Under the pieces are notes generated by a model. That model was given only the letters and a program-made list of their open reading frames with translations. It was not told where the DNA came from and did not search any database. 6,852 bases of DNA, from assembly GCA_937958295.1 (NCBI GenBank), contig CALFEY010000280.1:1-6852 (forward strand), read 5' to 3'. This DNA comes from an uncultured Pseudomonadota bacterium (GTDB lineage: Bacteria; Pseudomonadota; Gammaproteobacteria; Burkholderiales; Casimicrobiaceae). The translations under genes and the position numbers were made by a program. Of the stretch, positions 1 to 6,802 are shown piece by piece. How positions within the stretch are numbered: position 1 is the stretch's first letter; the number at the start of each line of letters is the position of its first letter.

Positions 1-678
1 CTCGCCGGCTACGCCGACCTGCCGCTCGCGGCGTGTTACACCGCCGCAGCCCTCGCCCTGCTGCGCTGGATCGATCGCCGCGACGCCGGCAACGCGGTGT
101 GCGTGCTGCTCCTCGCCGCCGCCTGCACGCAAATCAAGAACCCCGGCTGGTTCTGGGCCGCCACGCTCGTCCCCGGATTCATCGTGGCGCGCTGGCCGCG
201 CCACGGCCTGCGCATCGCCTTCGCGGGCTTTGCCGCGGCGGCGGTGCTGCTGGTGCTGCTGGCCCGCTTCAAGCTGCGGCTCTTCAACTACGAGCTCAAC
301 CTCACGTACACGCCGGCATGGGGAGATCTCGCCGAAAGCTATTTCCTCCTCGGCAACTGGCACCTGCTCTGGTACGGCGCCGTCGCGGTGGCGCTCGTCG
401 CGTGGCGCCACCTCTTCGACCGCGCCCTCGCGCCACTCACCACTATCGTGATCGCGGGACTCATGTTCCTCTTCGTGGTTTTCGGCTTCACCACGGCGAG
501 CTACTACATCACGGACCAGACAACTGTGAATCGCGCCACCCTTCACCTGGCGCCACTCGTGGTCGCGTTCATGATCCTGGCCTGGCAGGTATTCGCGACG
601 CGCTTCGGCGCGCGCCATGCCGAAGCGTCTTCCTCTTTGCCCTCTCCCGCGCCGGCCATGCCCGCCGCCACGAGCTGA
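1..678 (+). CDS. Polytopic membrane protein, GT39/ArnT-like glycosyltransferase family (partial, 5' end missing)
   Basis: The reading frame is open from the first base of the window to TGA at 676-678, giving the last 225 residues of a protein whose start lies outside. It is strongly hydrophobic, with about six likely membrane segments near visible residues 7-22, 43-66, 71-87, 113-135, 143-161 and 178-196. A short low-complexity tail rich in Ser, Pro and Ala follows. The opening GYADLPLA and the later pattern with D-Q-T-T-V-N-R before LHLAPL resemble the C-terminal half of large lipid-linked-sugar glycosyltransferases of the GT39/ArnT type, which work in the inner membrane. That assignment rests on recalled family patterns only. 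The catalytic N-terminal loop, where the acidic residues would lie, is not in the window, so donor and acceptor cannot be stated. The next gene starts 3 bases after the stop, so the two are probably co-transcribed and translationally coupled. Confidence 0.6.
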   Translation, partial: LAGYADLPLAACYTAAALALLRWIDRRDAGNAVCVLLLAAACTQIKNPGWFWAATLVPGFIVARWPRHGLRIAFAGFAAAAVLLVLLARFKLRLFNYELNLTYTPAWGDLAESYFLLGNWHLLWYGAVAVALVAWRHLFDRALAPLTTIVIAGLMFLFVVFGFTTASYYITDQTTVNRATLHLAPLVVAFMILAWQVFATRFGARHAEASSSLPSPAPAMPAATS

Positions 679-681
679 CCG

Positions 682-2736
682 ATGCCCCTATTCGCCGTCA
701 CGATCTTCACCAGCGCCTTCCTGCTGTTCCTCGTGCAACCGATCGTGGCGAAACAGATCCTCCCGTGGTTCGGCGGATCGGCCGCGGTATGGGCCACGTG
801 CCTTGTCTTTTTCCAGACGACGCTGCTATTGGGCTACGCCTACGCCGACTACACGGTGCGCAAGCTCGCCCCCCGCTCGGCAGTAAAGCTCCACGTGGCA
901 CTGCTGGTGGTGAGCCTCGCCCTGCTGCCGATCGTCCCCGCCTCCTTTTTCAAGCCCGCGGGTGACGAGAATCCCATCCTGCTGATCCTGGGCCTGCTCG
1001 CGGCGACGATCGGCCTTCCCTACTTCCTGCTATCCACCACGAGCCCCCTCGTGCAGGTGTGGTTCTCACGGCGTTTCCCGGGCCGCAATCCGTACCGCCT
1101 CTTCGCGCTGTCCAACCTCGCCTCCCTCCTCGCGCTGCTCGGGTACCCGCTCCTGCTGGAACCCTGGATCGCCACGCGCGCGCAGGCTTGGACGTGGTCG
1201 GCGGGCTATGGCCTTTTCGTGCTGCTCGCCGGCGTGGCGGCCTTCGCGGGGTTGAAGGCACCGGCCGCCCCCGTGGTGGCCTCCAACGACACGCGGGTAC
1301 CCGCGGACACGGCGAGTGGCGCGGATGCGGCCGCGAGCGAAGGCCCACCCACGGTCGCGCGCCAGCTCCTCTGGTGCACGCTAGCGGCCACCGGCTCGCT
1401 GCTGCTCCTCGCGGTCAGCAACCACATCACGCAGAACGTCGCGGCGGTGCCCTTGCTGTGGATCCTCCCGCTGACGATCTATCTCATCACGTTCATCCTC
1501 TGCTTCGACAGCAGCGGGTGGTACCGCCGCGATTTCTTCATCCCCACGGTATCGGCGATCCTGGGCGTGATGGGCTACATCCTCGTGCCGTCGTCGGACC
1601 TCACCCACGACCTCGCCGTGCAGGTGGGCGTGTTCTGCGCCGGGCTCTTCCTGGCGTGCATGTTCTGCCACGGCGAGCTCGTGCGCCTGAAGCCCGCCGC
1701 GACCTATCTCACCCGCTTCTACCTCATGGTGTCGCTGGGTGGCGCCGTGGGCTCCGCGCTCGTGGGCATCCTCGCGCCGATGGTGCTGCCCGCGGACTTC
1801 GAGCTTCCGGCCACGCTCGCGCTGTGCGCGCTGCTGCTGCTCTGGCAATCGCGCCGGCTGGCGCTGCTCTATCCGATGCTCGCGGTGTCGGCGCTCGTGT
1901 GCACCGTGGGCTTCGCGGTGTGGGGGATTACCGAGTTCTACCAGTCGACCATCGTGGCCACGCGCAACTTCTACGGCGTGCTGCGCGTGCAGGAGGCGGG
2001 CGACGACGTCAACGGCCGCCGGCGCCAGCTCATCCACGGCAACATCATGCACGGCAAGCAATACCTGCGCGACGATCTGAAGGCCACGGCCACGAGCTAC
2101 TACTCGCCGCACTCCGGCGTGGGCCGCGCGATCGAGGCGCTCCACCCCCGCACGGCGCCCGTCAAGGTGGGCGTGATCGGGCTCGGCACCGGCACGCTCG
2201 CCACCTATGGTGCCAAGGGCGATATCTACCGCTTCTACGACATCAATCCGGGCGTGATCGACATCGCCAAGCGCGATTTCAGTTACCTCAACGACAGCGA
2301 TGCCACTATTGAGCTGCCGCTGGGCGACGCGCGCCTGAGCCTCGAGCGCGAGCCCCCGCAAAACTTCGACGTGCTCGCCATCGATGCCTTCAGCAGCGAC
2401 GCCATTCCGGTGCACCTCATCACCAAAGAGGCGGTGGAGGTGTACCTGCGGCACATGAAGCCCGACGGCGTGATCGCCTTCCACGTGACCAACCGGTACC
2501 TCAACCTCGTGCCCGTGGTGGAAGGCATCGCCAACGAGCTCGGGCTGCACGCCCTGTGGATCGACGACGACGGCAATCTGCCGCTTGCCAACTCGTCGAG
2601 CTGGGTGCTGCTCGCCCGTGACCCGGCGCGGCTCAATGATCCGAAGCTGGCCGAGGCCGGCAGCAAGATCCAGGCACGCCGCGACTGGCGGGTGTGGACC
2701 GACGACTTCAACAACCTCCTGCAGGTGCTTAAGTAG
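682..2736 (+). CDS. Membrane protein fused to a spermidine-synthase-like domain (fused MFS/spermidine synthase type)
   Basis: This 684-residue protein has two parts. Residues 1 to about 415 hold roughly 12-13 hydrophobic segments (for example 3-23, 33-55, 68-90, 98-120, 139-160, 172-191, 229-246, 254-275, 345-369, 393-414), with a hydrophilic Ala/Pro-rich loop at about 192-226. Residues about 425-684 are a cytosolic-type Rossmann methyltransferase-fold domain like spermidine synthase. They include HGNIMHGKQYL (452-462), a SAM-binding loop GLGTGT (500-505), an acidic strand end at D520, GDAR (548-551) and DAFSSD (568-573). Classical SpeE has GGGDGG and D-x-x-D-P-x-G-P here, so the polyamine site is divergent and the substrate is unknown. 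In the SpeE family the reaction moves an aminopropyl group from decarboxylated SAM and releases methylthioadenosine. The ATG fits the usual family N-terminus (LFAVTIFTSAFLLFLVQP), although no clear Shine-Dalgarno is visible. It lies 3 bases after the upstream stop and 2 bases before mtnA. Confidence 0.85.
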   Translation: MPLFAVTIFTSAFLLFLVQPIVAKQILPWFGGSAAVWATCLVFFQTTLLLGYAYADYTVRKLAPRSAVKLHVALLVVSLALLPIVPASFFKPAGDENPILLILGLLAATIGLPYFLLSTTSPLVQVWFSRRFPGRNPYRLFALSNLASLLALLGYPLLLEPWIATRAQAWTWSAGYGLFVLLAGVAAFAGLKAPAAPVVASNDTRVPADTASGADAAASEGPPTVARQLLWCTLAATGSLLLLAVSNHITQNVAAVPLLWILPLTIYLITFILCFDSSGWYRRDFFIPTVSAILGVMGYILVPSSDLTHDLAVQVGVFCAGLFLACMFCHGELVRLKPAATYLTRFYLMVSLGGAVGSALVGILAPMVLPADFELPATLALCALLLLWQSRRLALLYPMLAVSALVCTVGFAVWGITEFYQSTIVATRNFYGVLRVQEAGDDVNGRRRQLIHGNIMHGKQYLRDDLKATATSYYSPHSGVGRAIEALHPRTAPVKVGVIGLGTGTLATYGAKGDIYRFYDINPGVIDIAKRDFSYLNDSDATIELPLGDARLSLEREPPQNFDVLAIDAFSSDAIPVHLITKEAVEVYLRHMKPDGVIAFHVTNRYLNLVPVVEGIANELGLHALWIDDDGNLPLANSSSWVLLARDPARLNDPKLAEAGSKIQARRDWRVWTDDFNNLLQVLK

Positions 2737-2738
2737 CG

Positions 2739-3836
2739 ATGCCGGCGAGCCCTCATCCCGATCCTGCGCCCTATCGCGCGCTGGTGCGGCCGCCCGGCGC
2801 CCGGCACGTGGACGTGATCGACCAGCGCGCCTTGCCCCACACGCTCGTGCGTATCCGCATCGGCGACGCCGCCGCGGCCGCGCTCGCCATCCGCAAGATG
2901 TGGGTGCGTGGCGCCCCGCTCATCGGCGCCGTCGGCGCTTACGGCCTCGCGCTCGCCCTCGACAACGACGCGTCCGACGCCGCACTCGCCAAGGCCCACG
3001 CCGCCCTCGATGCCACGCGCCCCACCGCCGTGAACCTGCGCTGGGCGCTGGATCGCGTGCGCGACCGTGTGATCCCGCTCGCGGTCTCCGCGCGGCCCGA
3101 TGCCGCCTGGGCCGAAGCCGATGCCATCGCTGCCGAGGACGTCGAGATCAATCATGCGATCGGCGAGCACAGCATCGCGATCCTGCGCGGCATCGCGCAA
3201 CGACGGCCGGGGCCGGTGCGCGTGATGACCCACTGCAACGCAGGCGCACTCGCGACGTGCGGGTGGGGCACCGCCACGGCGCCGCTCTTCATGGCGCACG
3301 CCGAGGGACTCGCCCTGCACGTGTGGGTGAGCGAGACTCGTCCCCGCATGCAGGGGGCGAGCCTGACGGCGTGGGAGCTTGATCAGCGCGGCATTCCGCA
3401 CACCTTGTTCGTGGACGGCGCCGCCGGACTCCTGATGCAGCGGGGCGACGTCGATGTGGTGTTCGTGGGCGCCGATCGCGTGGCGCGCAACGGCGACGTC
3501 TGCAACAAGATCGGCACCTACGAAAAGGCGCTTGCCGCGCGCGACAACAACGTCCCGTTCTACGTGGCACTGCCCTCACCCACGATCGACTGGCACCTGG
3601 CGGCGGGCGATGGCATCCCCATCGAGCAACGCAGCGCCGACGAGGTGCTGCAGATCGCAGGGCGCGACGAGTACGGCCAGACCACGCGCGTGGGGATCGC
3701 TCCCCACAACACCAAGGCCGTGAATCACGCGTTCGATGTCACTCCGGCAAGGCTGGTCTCCGGGCTCGTGACCGAGCGGGGCGTGACTCGCGCGTCGCGC
3801 GAATGGCTCGCCGCGATGTTCCCCGAGCGCGCCTAA
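2739..3836 (+). CDS. mtnA: S-methyl-5-thioribose-1-phosphate isomerase (methionine salvage)
   Basis: MtnA isomerises 5-methylthioribose-1-phosphate to 5-methylthioribulose-1-phosphate in the cytosol, the step after methylthioadenosine is opened by MtnP or by MtnN plus MtnK. The 365-residue length is normal for the family. Visible signatures are RGAPLIGAVGAYG from residue 57, NLRWALDRV, HCNAGALAT with the catalytic-type Cys166, VSETRPRMQGA, GADR with the catalytic-type Asp246 followed by NGDVCNKIGT, the substrate-site PHNT near the C-terminus, and LVTERGV close to the end. This family is homologous to eIF2B subunits, but the Cys/Asp pair and the RGAP loop point to the isomerase. The ATG at 2739 follows the previous stop by two bases and gives an N-terminus of normal length with the expected V-D-V-I-D-Q-R-A-L-P motif. 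No strong ribosome binding site is visible, so translational coupling is likely. The only methionine-salvage gene in the window is this one. It converges on cysNC. Confidence 0.96.
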   Translation: MPASPHPDPAPYRALVRPPGARHVDVIDQRALPHTLVRIRIGDAAAAALAIRKMWVRGAPLIGAVGAYGLALALDNDASDAALAKAHAALDATRPTAVNLRWALDRVRDRVIPLAVSARPDAAWAEADAIAAEDVEINHAIGEHSIAILRGIAQRRPGPVRVMTHCNAGALATCGWGTATAPLFMAHAEGLALHVWVSETRPRMQGASLTAWELDQRGIPHTLFVDGAAGLLMQRGDVDVVFVGADRVARNGDVCNKIGTYEKALAARDNNVPFYVALPSPTIDWHLAAGDGIPIEQRSADEVLQIAGRDEYGQTTRVGIAPHNTKAVNHAFDVTPARLVSGLVTERGVTRASREWLAAMFPERA

Positions 3837-3867
3837 CGCCCGCGACGGGACGCAGGCGGCACGACTC

Positions 3868-5766
3868 CTAGGGCCGGGCGCGCTCGAGAACCGCTGCCAG
3901 CAGCAGGTCGACGCAACGCTCCACATCGTCGCGCCCGGTGTCGAGCGTGATGGCAGGATTGCCAGGCGCTTCGTAGGGGGCGTTCACGCCGGTGAATTCC
4001 GCGATCTCGCCGCGGCGCGCCTTGGCGTAGAGCCCCTTGGGATCGCGCTGCTCGCAAGCTTCGACGTCCGCGGCGAGATACGTCACGAAGAAGCGCTCCA
4101 CGCCGATCACGCGCTCGGCCATCGCGCGATCCTCTTCGTAAGGCGAGATCAGCGCCGTGATCACGATGAGCCCGGCGTCGTTCATGAGACGCGCCGTCTC
4201 GGCCGTGCGCCGCACGTTCTCCCGTCGGTCCTCGGGCGTGAAGCCCAGGTTGCGATTCAAACCATGGCGCAGGTTGTCGCCGTCGAGCACGAAGCACGCA
4301 TGCCCGGCATCGATGAGGCGGCGCTCGAGCGCATGCGCGATCGTGGACTTGCCCGAGCCGGACAGACCGGTGAGCCAGACGGTGAGCGGAGCCTGCCGCA
4401 GGAGGCTCGCACGCTCTGCGGACTCCACGCGGCTGCGCTGGCGGAAGACGTTGCGACTCAAGTGCGCATCCGCCTCGTCGTCGGCGATCTCCGGCGAAGC
4501 CTTGCGCTCGATGATCATTGCCGCGCCGGCCGTCGCATTGGTCACGGGGTCGATGAGGATGAACGCCCCTGTCGCGCGGTTCTTGCGATACTCGTCGACG
4601 AAAAGCGGCTGGAAGAGAGTGACGCGTACGCGGCCGATGTCGTTCAGGCCCAGGGTGTCGGCAGGCTCCCGTCGCAGCGTATCGGGATTGACCTTGTAGG
4701 CCACGTTCGCACAGGTACCCTTGACCGTGCGCGTGGTGTGCTTGACCAGGTACACCTTGCCTTCCTCGAGCGGCGTGTCGGACATCCACACCACCATCGC
4801 CTCCACCGCGCGCTCGATCCGCGGCACGTTGGCCGGATGCGCGATCATGTCGCCGCGGCTGACGTCGACATTGTCAGCCAGGCACAGCGTGACCGATTGC
4901 GGAGGAAAGGCGTGGCCGAGGTCGGGGCCGAGCGTCACGATGCGCGTCACCTGCGTGCGCTGCCCGGAAGGCAGTACCACGACCGGATCGCCCGGGCGCA
5001 CCACCCCCGACACGACCTGCCCCGCATAGCCGCGGAAGTCCTGGTCTGGACGCACCACGCGCTGAACGGGAAAGCGGAAGTCCACGAGATTGGCGTCACC
5101 CGCGACGTATACTGACTCGAGGTGAGGCAAGAGCGCCTGCCCCGTGAACCAGGGCATGCGGTCACTCGTCGTGACGACGTTGTCGCCCGCAAGGGCGCTC
5201 ATCGGAATGAAGGTGAGGTCGGCAAAATTGAGGCGCGCCGCGAAGGTGCCGTACTCCTCGCGGATGCGCTCGTAGACCTCCTGGTCGTAGCCCACGAGAT
5301 CCATCTTGTTCACGGCCACCACCACCCGGGGCACGCCGAGGAGCGAAACGATGAAGGCGTGCCGTCGCGATTGCGTCTGGATGCCGAGACGGGCGTCGAT
5401 CAGCACGATCGCAAGGTCGGCCGTCGACGCGCCGGTGGCCATGTTGCGCGTGTACTGCACGTGGCCCGGCGTGTCGGCGATGATGAAGCGCCGCCTCGGC
5501 GTAGAGAAATAGCGATAGGCGACGTCGATCGTGATGCCCTGCTCGCGCTCGGCGCGCAGGCCGTCGGTCACGAGTGAGAGGTCGAGCGCCTCGCCTTCGC
5601 CGGATCGTTTCGCGCGCAAGGCCGCGAGTTGGTCCTCGTAGATCGCTCCGGCGTCGTGCAGGAGGCGGCCGATGAGGGTGGACTTGCCGTCGTCCACGCT
5701 TCCCGCGGTGGAGAAGCGCAACAGATCGGGCTCCCGCCGCACCGGCGATCGCGCGTCGATCGCCAT
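3868..5766 (-). CDS. cysNC: Bifunctional sulfate adenylyltransferase large subunit / adenylylsulfate kinase
   Basis: This 632-residue fusion catalyses two steps of sulfate activation. The N-terminal CysN GTPase (about 1-420) works with CysD to make APS from sulfate and ATP. The C-terminal CysC kinase (about 460-632) phosphorylates APS to PAPS. The GTPase shows the EF-Tu-like set: P-loop GSVDDGKS (22-29), GITI (77-80), DTPGH (98-102) and NKMD (153-156), followed by two beta-barrel domains to about 420. A linker (421-459) leads to the second P-loop GLSGSGKST (467-475), DGDNLRHGLN (495-504), ISPY (540-543), RDPKGLY (574-580) and FTGVNAPYEAP (591-601). Length and domain order match fused CysNC proteins of other proteobacteria. 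The start is the ATG whose A overlaps the cysD stop (TGATG); a GAGGG lies 9 bases upstream. The frame stays open further upstream, but that stretch is out-of-frame cysD sequence. Both nucleotide-binding sites look intact. The stop is TAG at 3870-3868; only 31 bases separate it from mtnA, with no clear terminator. Confidence 0.96.
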   Translation of the reverse strand: MAIDARSPVRREPDLLRFSTAGSVDDGKSTLIGRLLHDAGAIYEDQLAALRAKRSGEGEALDLSLVTDGLRAEREQGITIDVAYRYFSTPRRRFIIADTPGHVQYTRNMATGASTADLAIVLIDARLGIQTQSRRHAFIVSLLGVPRVVVAVNKMDLVGYDQEVYERIREEYGTFAARLNFADLTFIPMSALAGDNVVTTSDRMPWFTGQALLPHLESVYVAGDANLVDFRFPVQRVVRPDQDFRGYAGQVVSGVVRPGDPVVVLPSGQRTQVTRIVTLGPDLGHAFPPQSVTLCLADNVDVSRGDMIAHPANVPRIERAVEAMVVWMSDTPLEEGKVYLVKHTTRTVKGTCANVAYKVNPDTLRREPADTLGLNDIGRVRVTLFQPLFVDEYRKNRATGAFILIDPVTNATAGAAMIIERKASPEIADDEADAHLSRNVFRQRSRVESAERASLLRQAPLTVWLTGLSGSGKSTIAHALERRLIDAGHACFVLDGDNLRHGLNRNLGFTPEDRRENVRRTAETARLMNDAGLIVITALISPYEEDRAMAERVIGVERFFVTYLAADVEACEQRDPKGLYAKARRGEIAEFTGVNAPYEAPGNPAITLDTGRDDVERCVDLLLAAVLERARP

Positions 5767-6677
5767 CAGAAGTATCCCTCGCGCTTCTTCTGCTCCATCG
5801 AGCCGTCGCGATCGTGGTCGATCACGCGCGTGACGCGCTCGGAGTATCGGGTCTCCTCGAGTTCGGCAATGATGTCCTCCACCGTGGTGGCGGTCGAGTC
5901 GACCGCGCCGGTGCAGGGATAGCAGCCGAGCGATCGGTAGCGGATCATCGCCCGCTCGGCGGTCTCTCCGGGGAGAAGGCGGCTCTTGGCGCCTACCGGG
6001 AGCAGCTGTCCGCCGCGACGGACGACTTCGCGCTCCGCTGCGAAGTACAGAGGCACCACCGGGATCGACTCTTGCGCGATGTACCGCCAGATGTCGAGCT
6101 CGGTCCAGTTCGACAGGGGGAACACGCGGATGCTCTCGCCTGGATGGATGCGCCCGTTGTACAGGTTCCACAGCTCGGGACGCTGGTTCTTGGGATCCCA
6201 CTGCCCGTGCGCATCGCGGAACGAGTAGATCCGCTCCTTGGCGCGGGAACGCTCCTCTTCGCGGCGGGCACCGCCAATGACGGCGTCGTAGCGACCCGCT
6301 TTGAGCGCATCGAGAAGGCCTTGCGTCTTGAGGAAGCCGCAGCACTTCACGGTGCCGAGGTCCCAGGGGTTCGCATTCGCCGCGAGCGCCGTCTCGTTGC
6401 GCGCCACGCGCAGGTCAACGCCGGCTTCGGCGCAGACGCGGTCGCGGAAGGCATACATCTCGGGAAACTTGAACGACGTGTCCACGTGCAGGAGCGGAAA
6501 CGGGATGCGGCCCGGGTGGAACGCCTTCTGCGCGAGGCGCAGCATCACCGATGAGTCTTTGCCGACCGAGTACATCATCACCACGCGCTCGAATTCGGCG
6601 GCGGTCTCGCGCAGGATGTGAATGCTCTCGGCTTCCAGCCGGCGCAGCACGGAGAGGGAGTAATTGTCGTGCGACAT
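5766..6677 (-). CDS. cysD: Sulfate adenylyltransferase subunit 2 (small catalytic subunit)
   Basis: CysD is the N-type ATP pyrophosphatase subunit of ATP sulfurylase. With CysN it adenylates sulfate to APS, the entry to cysteine synthesis. The product of 303 residues from the chosen ATG is very close to the 302 of E. coli CysD. Diagnostic stretches are RRLEAESIHILRE (12-24), the PP-loop SVGKDSSVML (37-46), FPLLHVDTSFKFPEMY (60-75), GGARREEERSRAKERIYSF (135-153), DPKNQRPELW (161-170), FPLSNWTELDIW (186-197) and the C-terminal GSMEQKKREGYF. The start at 6677 matches the family N-terminus; an ATG three codons upstream (6686) is a possible alternative, and neither has a good Shine-Dalgarno. An unusual point is Cys112-Cys113 in KCCGFLKT together with Cys252 and Cys255 in GCYPCTGA. 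E. coli CysD, as recalled, has only the first Cys of the second motif. The gene is first in a cysD-cysNC operon and overlaps cysNC by one base. Confidence 0.96.
   Translation of the reverse strand: MSHDNYSLSVLRRLEAESIHILRETAAEFERVVMMYSVGKDSSVMLRLAQKAFHPGRIPFPLLHVDTSFKFPEMYAFRDRVCAEAGVDLRVARNETALAANANPWDLGTVKCCGFLKTQGLLDALKAGRYDAVIGGARREEERSRAKERIYSFRDAHGQWDPKNQRPELWNLYNGRIHPGESIRVFPLSNWTELDIWRYIAQESIPVVPLYFAAEREVVRRGGQLLPVGAKSRLLPGETAERAMIRYRSLGCYPCTGAVDSTATTVEDIIAELEETRYSERVTRVIDHDRDGSMEQKKREGYF
5776..5780 (-). promoter_or_regulatory. Ribosome binding site of cysNC
   Basis: On the minus strand GAGGG sits 9 bases before the ATG at 5766-5764. It lies within the last codons of cysD (the Arg-Glu-Gly of the REGYF end). 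Its position supports the ATG at 5766 as the cysNC start and, with the one-base stop/start overlap, suggests coupled translation of the two ATP sulfurylase subunits. Confidence 0.6.
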
Positions 6678-6705
6678 GGCGGACATGAAGGGACCGGCAA
6701 CCGGA

Positions 6706-6714
6706 ATGTTAGCA
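6706..6714 (-). promoter_or_regulatory. Possible extended -10 element for cysD
   Basis: On the minus strand the bases TGCTAACAT form a TG-N extended -10 with a hexamer matching TATAAT at four of six positions. Transcription from it would start about 20 bases before the cysD ATG. No convincing -35 hexamer stands 16-18 bases upstream, so this is only a candidate. A promoter is expected somewhere in the roughly 80 bases between the rRNA terminator and cysD, unless the operon depends on readthrough. I could not identify a CysB site. Confidence 0.25.
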
Positions 6715-6756
6715 GGCGCACCCAACGCAGCCTGCATGCGGACGAGGGCCTTCGAC

Positions 6757-6790
6757 AAACAAAAAGCCCGATCCATGTTGGACCGGGCTT
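6757..6790 (-). terminator. Intrinsic terminator of the rRNA operon
   Basis: Read on the minus strand, an 11-pair stem (6790-6780 with 6774-6764) closes a 5-base loop and is followed by TTT-G-TTT. The stem is AAGCCCGGTCC pairing with GGATCGGGCTT. Its single imperfect pair is a G-U wobble on the minus-strand RNA but an A-C mismatch on the plus strand, so it is built to act on minus-strand transcripts. It begins 12 bases after the 5S rRNA 3' end, the usual place for the end of an rrn operon. Confidence 0.9.
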
Positions 6791-6802
6791 CTTGAGAATG
6801 GG

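Noticed and set aside
1059..2312. Open plus-strand frame of 417 codons inside the membrane protein gene
   Set aside because: It is a frame-shifted reading of the real gene, rich in Arg, Ala, Gly and Pro, with no membrane segments or motifs.
1381..2550. Long open frame on the minus strand (389 codons)
   Set aside because: It lies antisense to the clearly coding spermidine-synthase-like gene. Its product is a His/Arg/Glu/Ala-rich string with no recognisable domain, as expected from GC-rich codon bias.
2283..3401. Long open frame on the minus strand (372 codons) across the speE-like/mtnA junction
   Set aside because: It runs antisense over two well-supported genes and has no family motifs; GC-rich shadow frame.
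3837..3867. Bidirectional terminator between mtnA and cysNC
   Set aside because: Only a 4-pair CCCG/CGGG hairpin with a 3-base loop (3839-3849) is visible, with no T-run on either strand, so it was not called.
4264..5115. Open plus-strand frame of 283 codons opposite cysNC
   Set aside because: The opposite strand encodes the complete, motif-rich CysN-CysC protein; this frame has no recognisable features.
5767..6345. Upstream extension of the cysNC frame to an earlier ATG
   Set aside because: The added 193 residues are Arg/Pro-rich nonsense overlapping cysD in another frame. The ATG at 5766 gives the normal family N-terminus and has a Shine-Dalgarno.
6678..6776. Longer CysD with 33 extra N-terminal residues, or 3 extra from the ATG at 6686
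   Set aside because: The long version would begin in the rRNA terminator hairpin and does not resemble CysD. The ATG at 6686 cannot be excluded, but 6677 gives the usual length.
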